Shown here piece by piece: positions 58,301 through 64,000 of a DNA stretch of 64,000 nt (position 1 is the stretch's first letter; each line of letters starts with the position of its first letter). The stretch covers positions 1-64,000 of the forward strand of contig CAKPIG010000002.1 in NCBI GenBank assembly GCA_934162255.1. The letters run 5' to 3'. The translations under genes and the position numbers were made by a program. The notes beneath the pieces were generated by a model. That model searched no databases and was not told the DNA's origin. It saw only the letters and a list, made by a program, of their open reading frames with translations. This DNA comes from an uncultured Clostridia bacterium. GTDB lineage: Bacteria > Bacillota > Clostridia > TANB77 > CAG-508.

Positions 58301-59821
58301 AATATATTAACATTAAAAAATAATGCTCCGAAAAAGAAAAAAATGAAATTATATTATTATATAAAACCAGTTATAGGTGAAGATGAAATTCAAAGTAATG
58401 GTTTTATCAAATTAAACAATGAAAAAAATAGTAATATGATTATAGCACAAAATATGTATCAAACAGAAGATTTTGAAAATGTGATATATATTTCTAGTAG
58501 TGAAAAAATAAAATCATATACAGGCAATAAAAAAGCCTTTTTTGGAAAAGGAGGAATACAAGAACCTGATATGATTTATAATACAGGATTAGACAATGAT
58601 GATGAAATCCAAAATAGTTCATGTATTGTAATAGAAATCGAAGCGGAAATAGAGAGCTTTTCAGAAAAAGAAATAGTATTTCTGCTAGGAGCAGAAGAAA
58701 AAATCAGTGATGCAAAAGCAATTGCAGAAAAATATTCTAATATAGAAAATTGTAAAAATGCTTATACAAAAATAAAAAACAAATGGAATAATGTATTAGG
58801 AAAAATTCAAATAAATACACCATGTGAATCAATGAACATTTTATTAAATGGTTGGATTATGTATCAAACAATTTCTAGCAGATTATTAGGAAGAAGCGGG
58901 TTATATCAATCAGGAGGTGCTGATGGATTTAGAGACCAACTGCAAGATGCAATATCTACAAAATTTATAGATTCGCAAATATTATATAATCAGATTATTA
59001 GAAACAGTAAACATCAATTTATAGAAGGAGATGTTGAACACTGGTGGCATGAAGAAACACAGAAAGGAATAAGAACTAAGTTTTCAGATGACTTATTGTG
59101 GCTACCATATGCAATAATTCAATATATTGAATATACAGGAAATTATAATATATTAAATGAAAAAGCACCATATTTACAAGGAAAAGAATTATCTGAAAAT
59201 GAATTAGAGGTATATGATAAGCATTTACCAAGTAATGTAGAAGAAACAATATATGAACATTGCAAAAAAGCAATAAAAAGAGCTTGCAAATTTGGAAAAC
59301 ATGGATTACCTAAAATAGGAAGTGGAGATTGGAATGATGGATTTAATAATATTGGACCAAAAGGAAAAGGAGAAAGTGTATGGCTGGGATTCTTCTTATA
59401 TAAAATACTAAAAGAATTTAGCGAAATATCAAAACACATGAATGAAGACGAAATTGCTGAAGAATACAATGATATAGCTGACAAATTAAAAAGTAACTTA
59501 AATCAAAATGCATGGGATGGACAATGGTATAAAAGAGCATTTGCAGACAATGGAGATGTATATGGAAGTAATGTAAATGAAGAATGCAAAATAGATAGTA
59601 TTGCTCAAAGCTGGTCAGTAATATCAAAAGCTGGTGAAAAAGAAAAACTACTAACAGCAATGGAAAATTTAGAAAAGTATTTGATTGACAAAGAAAATGG
59701 AATAATAAAACTTTTAACACCACCTTTTGAAAATAGTAATTTAGAACCAGGTTATATAAAAGCATATTTGCCAGGAGTAAGAGAAAATGGAGGACAATAC
59801 ACACATGAGTGTTGTTGTTAG
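52349..59821 (+). CDS. Cyclic beta-1,2-glucan synthase-like protein (GT84-GH94), 3' truncated
   Basis: 2490 residues from TTG with AAGGAG about 10 nt upstream. An N-terminal helical region (1-370), two membrane helices (384-425) and a GT84 glycosyltransferase domain with ITLDSDTELPLN (about 592), SHDLLEGCY and SRWTRGDWQIRDW come first. More helices, a long middle region and GH94-type beta-sandwich domains follow, then the GH94 catalytic barrel with GGADGFRDQLQDAIS (about 2189), EGDVEHWWHEE and GSGDWNDGF (about 2328). Family members make, elongate and trim beta-1,2-glucan. The protein stops at GVRENGGQYTHECCC, where relatives continue GQYTHA plus the rest of the barrel, so the end is lost. Confidence 0.88.
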   Translation: MKKYRNLSIEGAIIDEEQLNKHLEKIAMQQELKNKSDLNTYPIPQLLESYKKIKNVYNLLNENIKLEINIHPAGEWILDNFYVIEETVRQIEKELNEKKYTEFIGIQNGKYEGFARIYVLATEMVAYTDNKIDGENLKKYLQAYQTKKKLDMEEIWNIGLFLQIAIIKNIAELCEEIYINQIQKYKVKSIIERLVENKNKDELKYNKIEENKLTKYKSMKYPFIEYMTYSLKKYGKKAHKYLEILEQEVEKTGITVGEAIQKEHFNTAIQTISMANCITSIKKIQRINFLEIFENVNEVEEILKKDPAKIYQKMEYKTKEYYRNAIKEISKKTKISEVYIARKAIELCENEENNLKYKHVGYYLINDGIDELYKKIGIAKKKIKNNTKVKLYISLIIIFTIIISILISEKYTLILLIPVSEIVIQTLQCILGKIIKPKIIPKMDFYNGINEENATFVVIPTIVKSKEKVKELFRKLEVMYLSNKSKNLYFAVLGDCSENNKEEEQFDKEVEKQGIEEVERLNKKYPDNKFPKFHFIYRQRKYNPSEEKYLGWERKRGLLTQFNEYILKHEKNKFRVNTIEKETLPKIKYVITLDSDTELPLNTAFELVGSMAHILNKPEIDKQKNIVINGHALIQPRVGVNLEISNKNIFTKIFAGAGGIDNYTNAISDIYQDNFEEGIFTGKGIYNVEIFSKVLNNEIPENTVLSHDLLEGCYLRCGLATDIMLMDGYPQKYMSFMNRLSRWTRGDWQIRDWLNSKLNLLSKYKILDNLRRSLLEIFLLIIVFIEPISHLGMFITIYPFILEILNLLILRKEGEKKQKTFEPQIRGIKGAIYRAIITLGCLPYKAYIELISIIKTIYRTRISHKHLLEWMTSEEAENASKTTLKQYYKNMIVNIVASIIIMMIGMANNNVLLTIIGVLWIIMPAIMCEISKVYQNNKENLNKEEQEYVKEIARKTWGFFKEYLTQENNFLIPDNYQEDRKNSIVLRTSSTNIGLSMLAVIASYDLGFETLEDTIELLKNIINTMYELKKWNGHLYNWYNIRTKETLKPEYISTVDSGNLVGYMYTTLGFLEEIPETDELQTKLKELIQNTDFKKLYSKEQRLFSIGYNVEENKLTDSYYDLLASEARQASLIAIAKRDVSSKQWNNLSRTLTVLKKHKGLISWSGTSFEYLMPNINIPKYEGSLLDESCKFLIMNQIEYSKKLGIPWGISEAAFNLKDLHSNYQYKAFGVPWLGLKRGLADEMVVSSYGSILAITEKPKEVIQNIKTLEKNNMFGKYGLYESIDFTPERMSNGKKSEVVKTFMAHHQALILLSINNLLNNKIFPKRFMKNPEIQAINILLQERMPETFIITKENKEKAEKIKYKDYEDYSVREVKQNDDRIIRGNVIGNEKYITAINQKGIGFSKFENIYINRFKKTADYNQGIFFYIKEHKSNKIWNVAGDEEKEAIVSFMPDKDIFETSVGKIKTRLKIIVDSVEPVEIRRLEIVNEGEKDKTLEITSYFEPVLSPKEPDYAHEAFNNLSLIYNYEKEEDRIIIKRKSREINRKDVYLIAKLQTNAEKLQQTEYEIDKAKFIGRNNLGIPKMIKENTKFSTKTGLVTEGIIAIKNTIKVPKNSKVYVDLLLSAEYIKKSAIKNIEKYKIQENVTRELDIVKAKTEAEARYLEIKGKDINIYQTILSYILFDNPIKHKNMKEKTYLKSELWKYGISGDLPIITVTVKYINDLYVVRQILKAYEYFRTKNINIDLVIIEEDYIKSEIENTISNNHMSYLRNIRGGIFVISRGELKQTDLEGIKFISEIVLDTHLGNLENTIKDMEDEIIDNYKKIEKNIIKIDEEDLTQDIYIDEKDLKYYNGYGGFSLDGKEYVIGINKKNNLPTTWSHIIANEKFGTVLTESYGGYTWYKNCRLNRITSWHNCASVNIPSEAIYIYDKEKNKIWTPTAMPSPDNKSYSTIYGFGYAKYLHSSDEIFQKLEVFVPEKESLKINILTLKNNAPKKKKMKLYYYIKPVIGEDEIQSNGFIKLNNEKNSNMIIAQNMYQTEDFENVIYISSSEKIKSYTGNKKAFFGKGGIQEPDMIYNTGLDNDDEIQNSSCIVIEIEAEIESFSEKEIVFLLGAEEKISDAKAIAEKYSNIENCKNAYTKIKNKWNNVLGKIQINTPCESMNILLNGWIMYQTISSRLLGRSGLYQSGGADGFRDQLQDAISTKFIDSQILYNQIIRNSKHQFIEGDVEHWWHEETQKGIRTKFSDDLLWLPYAIIQYIEYTGNYNILNEKAPYLQGKELSENELEVYDKHLPSNVEETIYEHCKKAIKRACKFGKHGLPKIGSGDWNDGFNNIGPKGKGESVWLGFFLYKILKEFSEISKHMNEDEIAEEYNDIADKLKSNLNQNAWDGQWYKRAFADNGDVYGSNVNEECKIDSIAQSWSVISKAGEKEKLLTAMENLEKYLIDKENGIIKLLTPPFENSNLEPGYIKAYLPGVRENGGQYTHECCC

Positions 59822-60098
59822 CACCATTTTTTTATAAATATTGATACTCTTAAATACATAAAAGTTATTAAATTAGTATTAAAAGTATTAAAAATTGCAT
59901 ACTTTTGATACAAAATGATAACAAAATTAAAAATTTGTAGCATATATTATCTAATTTTCTGCATATAAAATTTCAAAATATATGCAGAAAAGCATAAAGT
60001 ATGTGCAGATAAAATATAAAATATTTTAAATAAGATTTATTATTTTCATAAAATGTGATAATATATATAATATAAAATCAATTAGAAAGAGGTAGAAT
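59822..60098 (+). other. AT-rich intergenic region with inverted repeats
   Basis: No gene seen. It holds an inverted repeat AAAAGTAT/ATACTTTT (59881/59899), a perfect 13-bp inverted repeat (59955-59991) and a half-copy of it near 60000. It starts where the glucan-synthase gene breaks off. A TATAAT at 60066-60071 is the likely -10 box for the next gene; its -35 is poor. Confidence 0.6.
59955..59991. repeat. 13-bp inverted repeat, possible operator of the AlbA_2 regulator
   Basis: TTTTCTGCATATA and its exact complement TATATGCAGAAAA separated by 11 nt. The half-site recurs as TATGTGCAGA near 60000. Its place 110 nt before a DNA-binding regulator gene suggests an operator; no T-run makes a terminator less likely. 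Confidence 0.6.
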
Positions 60099-61556
60099 AT
60101 GAGTTTGTCAAAAATAAATTCAAGAATTAATTTAGATTATTTGAAGAACGAAAAAGAAAATTTATATTTTGATAGAAAAAGAGCTAAAATTTCATTACAG
60201 GATTTAGCAAATGAAATAGCTTCATTTGCAAATTCTAATGGTGGAATAATCGTAGTAGGAATAACTGACGATGGAAAAATAGAAGGATTTAATATATATG
60301 GTGAAGATAAATTAAATGATTGTCAAAAAGTTGTAACCAATTATTTGAAAAATACACCAACATATAGAATGGAATTATTGGATATTAAAAATGAAAAAGG
60401 AGAAATGGATAATTTATTACTGTTTCATATTGAGCCAGAATTAAATTATATAATTAGAAATAATAAAGATGAAGTTTTTTGTAGACAGGGAGATTCATCT
60501 ATAAAATTAAATGCAAATCAAATTAGAAGTTTAGAGTATGACAGAAAAGAAAGAGATTTTGAAGCTGAAATCATACTTGAATCATCAATAAAAGATATTG
60601 ATATGGATATTATGACATTATATAAAAAGAAAATTGACACAGATTTATCTGATGAAGAAGTATTAAAAGCTAGAGGATTCTTAAGAGAGAAAAATGGAGA
60701 ATACCATTTAACAAAAGCTGGTATGTTATTATTTGGAAAAAATCCATCTATTTATCTACCAAGTGCTAGGGTAAGAGTTTTGAAGTTTGAAGGAACTGAA
60801 TTCAAAGTTGGAACAGAAATGAATATAATAAAAGATAGAACTTTTGATAAATGTTTGTTTAAAATATTGGAACAGGCGAGAGAGTTTATTAATTCTCAAT
60901 TAAGGGAGTTTACTCATTTAAACACAGATGGAGTTTTTGAAACTGTACCAGAATATCCAGAGTTTGCATGGTATGAGGGATTAGTAAATGCAGTATGTCA
61001 TAGAGATTATTCAAATAGTGGAGAATATATAATAGTAAAATTATTTGATGATAGATTAGAAATATCTAGTCCAGGAAAATTGGGTGGATTTGTAACATTA
61101 GAAACAATGAAAAACAAGAGATATTCAAGAAATCCACAAATTGCAAGAGTATTGAATGAGCTAGGTATAGTAAGAGAATTAAATGAGGGTGTAAAAAGAA
61201 TATATAGCGAAATGCAGAGATTTTATTTAAAAGATCCTGTATATACAGAGCCAGATAGAAATTCTGTATTATTGGTTTTAGATAATAATATTGCAGTAAG
61301 AGCTAATAGAAAGCAAGAAACATTGAAAAAATCAGATGCAATTAAGGATAAATGGAAATTGTTGAATTACGCAGAAAAACAGGTTTTACAGGTTATAAAT
61401 GATAAAGGTGAATTAACATCAGATGATGTTTCTCAAATAATTAATAGAGGTAAGACAACAGCGGTAAAATTATTAAATAAACTTATAGATTTGGATTTGA
61501 TAGTATGGACAGGAACTTCAAAGAATGATAGTTATGGAAGATATAAGATGAAGTAG
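60099..61556 (+). CDS. AlbA_2/Schlafen-type ATP-binding putative transcriptional regulator
   Basis: 485 residues. The N-terminal AlbA_2 domain shows FANSNGGIIVVGITDDG (about 43-60) and EVFCRQGDSS. A GHKL-type ATPase-like domain (HATPase_c_4) has GLVNAVCHRDYSNSGEYI near 291 and NPQIARVLNELGIVRELNEGV. A C-terminal winged helix (about 425-475) follows. Proteins of this layout are often annotated as RecG-like or transcriptional regulators and are frequent on mobile and defence islands. AGAGG precedes the ATG. Biological target unknown. Confidence 0.88.
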   Translation: MSLSKINSRINLDYLKNEKENLYFDRKRAKISLQDLANEIASFANSNGGIIVVGITDDGKIEGFNIYGEDKLNDCQKVVTNYLKNTPTYRMELLDIKNEKGEMDNLLLFHIEPELNYIIRNNKDEVFCRQGDSSIKLNANQIRSLEYDRKERDFEAEIILESSIKDIDMDIMTLYKKKIDTDLSDEEVLKARGFLREKNGEYHLTKAGMLLFGKNPSIYLPSARVRVLKFEGTEFKVGTEMNIIKDRTFDKCLFKILEQAREFINSQLREFTHLNTDGVFETVPEYPEFAWYEGLVNAVCHRDYSNSGEYIIVKLFDDRLEISSPGKLGGFVTLETMKNKRYSRNPQIARVLNELGIVRELNEGVKRIYSEMQRFYLKDPVYTEPDRNSVLLVLDNNIAVRANRKQETLKKSDAIKDKWKLLNYAEKQVLQVINDKGELTSDDVSQIINRGKTTAVKLLNKLIDLDLIVWTGTSKNDSYGRYKMK

Positions 61557-61567
61557 AACATATATTA

Positions 61568-61691
61568 TGAGGTGTTCAGTGGTGTTCAGAGCTGTTCACT
61601 TTAGTGAATACTTTGAAAATTAAATGAATTAAACTATAATATTATTTGTGAGGTGTTCAGTGGTGTTCAGAGCTGTTCACTTTACCGAACA
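61568..61691. repeat. Two 36-nt direct repeats, each with three 10-bp-phased TGTTCA half-sites
   Basis: Copies at 61568-61603 and 61649-61684, 81 nt apart and identical. Each consists of GGTGTTCAGT, GGTGTTCAGA and GCTGTTCACT in direct, exactly 10-bp phase, and each ends with an inverted half-site (AGTGAATA in copy 1, CGAACA in copy 2). Helical phasing suits cooperative binding of a protein on one DNA face. Confidence 0.8.
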
Positions 61692-61714
61692 CTTAGAATA
61701 AAAAATGTATATAG

Positions 61715-61757
61715 AATGTGAAACAAATTTACTAAAAATATTAAAAAGTTTCACATT
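61715..61757. repeat. 10-bp inverted repeat downstream of the regulator
   Basis: AATGTGAAAC and GTTTCACATT, perfect, separated by 23 nt. No T-run follows. Confidence 0.55.
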
Positions 61758-61785
61758 GTAATTAATTGAATATTAAAATAAAAAA

Positions 61786-61819
61786 GCATTTACAACGTAA
61801 AAGTTGTAGGTGTTTTTTT
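61786..61819. terminator. Intrinsic terminator downstream of the regulator and repeats
   Basis: GCATTTACAAC with GTTGTAGGTGT (three wobble pairs), 6-nt loop, T7. A-runs on the other side mean it could also work for minus-strand transcripts. Confidence 0.75.
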
Positions 61820-62115
61820 ATTTGCAAGAGATAATGCCTCAAACTCTATAAAAGTGATAAGGTTAGATGAAGCCGATGCTATAAAGTCTATTCGTATGAG
61901 TATAAACAGTCTATTTATACAGAGTGCGTCAGTGAGATCTTTTAACAAAAACTCACAATAAATAAAGAGTCTTGGTGGATACTTGGATGTGGATTTATAA
62001 TTGTAAAAAGCTTGGACAAGTGAAAACATGGATATTAAGTTATCAGTAATTATAGTAGTAAAACTACTTACTAGACTACCTATGAAACTAGCGAGCGACT
62101 GACGGTTTCTTAAAA
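61820..62115 (+). other. Candidate structured non-coding RNA or degraded gene
   Basis: Noticeably richer in G and C than flanking DNA. Perfect pairings: GTATAAA/TTTATAC (about 61900), AGTAGT/ACTACT with an AAA loop (about 62050), and a long-range CGTCAGT/ACTGACG pair (about 61928 with 62095) that would close the whole domain. No promoter or known RNA family recognised; the strand is unproven. Confidence 0.35.
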
Positions 62116-62243
62116 TGATTTATAAAATAAATAAGATTATTTATCGAAAAAAATACTTTTTTTTATATTTTATGATATAATTATATAAGGAAGAAATGGT
62201 TTAATGCGATAGTAATTGTATTTTATATGAATGGAGGATATAA

Positions 62244-63593
62244 ATGGCTAATATACAAAATAATAAATTGAAATTAGAAGAACATCAAGAAAAAGCATAT
62301 AAAAATGTAGAAAAATTATTTGAAGAAAAAGGAAAAGCAGCAGTTATTTTTCCAACTGGATGTGGAAAATCATTTGTTGTTTTAAAGTACATATTAGAAC
62401 ATCCTGATGAAAGAATACTTTTTTTATCACCTAGAAATGCTATTAAAGATCAAATGTATGAATATATTGTAAGGTTTATCGGAGGAGACTTTAGGCCAAT
62501 AGAAGAAATACAAGCTGAAAGTGGAAATATGAAAAATGCAGCTAAACAATATATTCCTAATATAGAGTGTATGCTATATCAAACAATTATGGGAATTGAC
62601 GAAAAAGATAATATAGATGAATTGATAACTAGATTAAATCCTGATGTTATAGTAATCGATGAAATGCATCATTTAAAAACTTCTAAAGAGATTAGTATAG
62701 ATGATGAGATTGAAAATGACATTGATATTGAGAAAGATGAAGTAGGTAATGATGATAGAGCTTCTCAAGAAAATAAATGGGGGCAAAAATTTAAACGATT
62801 ATTAGAAATGTGTCCACAAGCTAAATTGTTGGGTTTATCTGCAACGCCGATTAGAAATGATGGGGCAAATGTCGTTGAAAGACTTTTTGAAGATGCTATA
62901 GCTGAAGAAATATCATTATTAGAAGCAATTGAAGCTGGAATTATATATCCACCTAAGTATGTTGTACCAGATTTTATAAGAGAAGATGAGTTAGAATCTT
63001 TATTAGAAAAGATAAATTCTGTTGAAGATGAAAGAAAAGAAGAATTAAAAGCAGAGTATGATGAACTTGTAAAAAAATCAGATAAAGCTAAGGGTATTCC
63101 AGACTTATTAAAAGAAAATATAACAGAACAAGATGGAAAGTATATAATTTTTTGTAAAGACATAGAAGATATGAAAGATAAAATGTCAAAGGCTAAAGAG
63201 TGGTTTGGAGAAATCGATGGCGAACCAGAAATATATGGAATACATTCCAAAGATAATACAAGTAGTAAACAACTTCAAGCATTTAATAATTCTAGTTCTA
63301 AACATTTAAAATTAATGTATTGTGTTGGAATGATAGATGAAGGTGTACATTTAAACAATATTTCTGGAGTAATACTTGCAGCAAAAACTGGAAGTAGACC
63401 AACGTATTTACAAAGAATAGGAAGGGCAATTTCATCTGGAAGAGATAAAAAACAATCATTAGTAATTGATTTAGTAAATAATAATGAAATATTAGCTGAT
63501 GAACACAATACACAATATGGATATGAAATAAGTGATTTAGAAGCATTAGAAAAATTAGTAGATTGGATTGAAAATCAAAATGATGGGAAGTGA
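62244..63593 (+). CDS. SF2 DEAD/DEAH-box helicase, N-terminal part ending at an in-frame TGA
   Basis: 449 residues to the TGA. RecA-like domain 1 has Walker A PTGCGKS (about 36-43), a DEMHH box (about 139) and GLSATPIRND; domain 2 has YIIFCKDIEDM, VGMIDEGVHL and QRIGRAIS (about 389). It resembles helicases of restriction or mobile-element systems. The frame closes at TGA (63591-63593) after NQNDGK but stays open on the other side to the window edge, so the true protein is longer. The TGA may be a nonsense mutation of a TGG Trp codon, a read-through or recoded codon, or an error. GGAGG precedes the ATG. Confidence 0.85.
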   Translation: MANIQNNKLKLEEHQEKAYKNVEKLFEEKGKAAVIFPTGCGKSFVVLKYILEHPDERILFLSPRNAIKDQMYEYIVRFIGGDFRPIEEIQAESGNMKNAAKQYIPNIECMLYQTIMGIDEKDNIDELITRLNPDVIVIDEMHHLKTSKEISIDDEIENDIDIEKDEVGNDDRASQENKWGQKFKRLLEMCPQAKLLGLSATPIRNDGANVVERLFEDAIAEEISLLEAIEAGIIYPPKYVVPDFIREDELESLLEKINSVEDERKEELKAEYDELVKKSDKAKGIPDLLKENITEQDGKYIIFCKDIEDMKDKMSKAKEWFGEIDGEPEIYGIHSKDNTSSKQLQAFNNSSSKHLKLMYCVGMIDEGVHLNNISGVILAAKTGSRPTYLQRIGRAISSGRDKKQSLVIDLVNNNEILADEHNTQYGYEISDLEALEKLVDWIENQNDGK

Positions 63594-64000
63594 CCAGAAT
63601 ATGCAGAAGATAAATCTACTAAAGAAAAAGCAATGGCAAGAAGATTAACTAGAATAAATAACAAGTATTTAAAATATGTTGAAAATTCAGATTTGTTAGA
63701 AGAATTAAATGAAGATTCAATTGACGAAATACAACAAATATTGCAACTTGGAAAGACAATAGGAATGTTTGAAAATTTTATAACAATTGATTTTGGAAGT
63801 AATACTTCAAATGGAATAGATGTTTCAATTGATAATTTCTTACATGGTATTGAAATAAAAGGTGTAAGAAGAGATTTTAGAGAGATTCTTGACCATGATT
63901 ATATTAATATAAATATTAATATGCAAAATTATGAAGAATATAAAGCCTGGTGTGAAGAACACAATAAAAAACCACACCAAAGACATATAAGAGCAGCCAT
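63594..64000 (+). CDS. Continuation of the helicase frame after the TGA (partial, runs off the window)
   Basis: 135 codons in the same frame as the helicase without a stop, starting PEYAEDKSTKEKAMARRL. An in-frame ATG at 63633 has no ribosome site, so independent translation is unlikely. The sequence is charged and helical (LEELNEDSIDEIQQILQLGK), then DFGSNTSNGIDVSIDNF and a segment YKAWCEEHNKKPHQR that looks like the start of helicase-associated repeat modules. It is best read as the C-terminal half of the same protein. Confidence 0.7.

Larger units (their letters stand above)
61557..62243 (+). other. 687-nt gene-free region: repeats, terminator and an unassigned, possibly structured stretch
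   Basis: From left to right it contains two copies of a 36-nt repeat, a 10-bp inverted repeat, a terminator, then about 300 nt that are less AT-rich than the flanks with several perfect short hairpins, and finally a TATAAT (62172-62177) and GGAGG leading into the helicase gene. Small antisense reading frames here lack ribosome sites. I see no convincing gene. Confidence 0.6.

Noticed and set aside
59809..59852. Simple one-base frameshift at the end of the glucan-synthase gene
   Set aside because: Shifting the frame after GGQYTH yields a short non-homologous peptide ending in a stop within a few codons, not the expected continuation.
61568..61691. CRISPR array
   Set aside because: Only two repeat copies with one 45-nt interval and internal 10-bp substructure; no further repeats or cas genes.
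61790..62029. 79-residue minus-strand frame in the gene-free region
   Set aside because: No ribosome site; it ends inside a terminator and its frame has no recognisable domain. Left as part of the unassigned region.
1..64000. Full use of genetic code 4 (TGA as Trp) in this organism
   Set aside because: Housekeeping genes read full length with only TGG for Trp and no in-frame TGA. Only avoidance of TGA plus one suspicious codon is supported.

Overview
This 64 kb window is very AT-rich chromosomal DNA from a low-GC Bacillota, most likely a gut-type Clostridia lineage. The evidence is gene content (radA-disA, holB-ricT, a BofC-like protein, a family II pyrophosphatase, zinc-type S14 and L36), strong GGAGG ribosome sites, A/T-ending codons, and consensus TTGACA-17-TATAAT promoters. 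Nearly all of it is dense housekeeping DNA; two stretches look accessory (about 15.65-18.2 kb, and 59.8 kb to the right edge).

Layout. 1-15.5 kb: the end of gatB, a small membrane protein, radA, disA, a membrane-anchored cyclophilin, rpsT, rpiB, a wecA/tagO-type transferase, mscL, hslO, ppaC, a secreted SH3b-NlpC/P60 hydrolase, comEC, a BofC-like protein, then pgsA and clpE on the minus strand. 15.5-18.2 kb: tRNA-Leu(CAA), then an islet with two paralogous small proteins of unknown function flanking a putative HExxH metallopeptidase. Both paralogs have a near-identical consensus promoter and a similar folded mRNA leader. 18.3-31.1 kb: murE-mraY-ftsW-murG, a sensor kinase, lepB, holB-ricT-ferredoxin, a rhodanese, an HD protein, divergent secD/secF and a dCMP deaminase. 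31.1-47.3 kb: the S10-spc-alpha ribosomal protein supercluster, rpsJ to rplQ, with secY, adk, map, infA and rpoA inside. It starts at a perfect consensus promoter followed by a 250-nt structured leader, and has a second well-folded leader before rpsM. 47.3-59.8 kb: a SAM-I riboswitch with terminator ahead of metK, a GT-A-like membrane protein, recD2, an unknown membrane protein, and a very large cyclic-glucan-synthase-like gene whose 3' end is missing. 59.8-64 kb: a Schlafen/AlbA-type regulator, operator-like repeats, a possibly structured non-coding stretch, and an SF2 helicase gene interrupted by an in-frame TGA.

Points that stand out. None of the 70 protein genes with a visible stop uses TGA (52 TAA, 18 TAG); the only TGA closing a long frame lies inside the helicase, where the same frame stays open for another 135 codons. 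The islet paralogs share promoter, leader architecture and a repeated protein module, and may form a small regulated family. The giant glucan-synthase gene diverges exactly at a conserved motif where the accessory region begins, suggesting an insertion or rearrangement boundary. Within the supercluster rpmD is absent, L17 carries a long insertion, and SecF is short.
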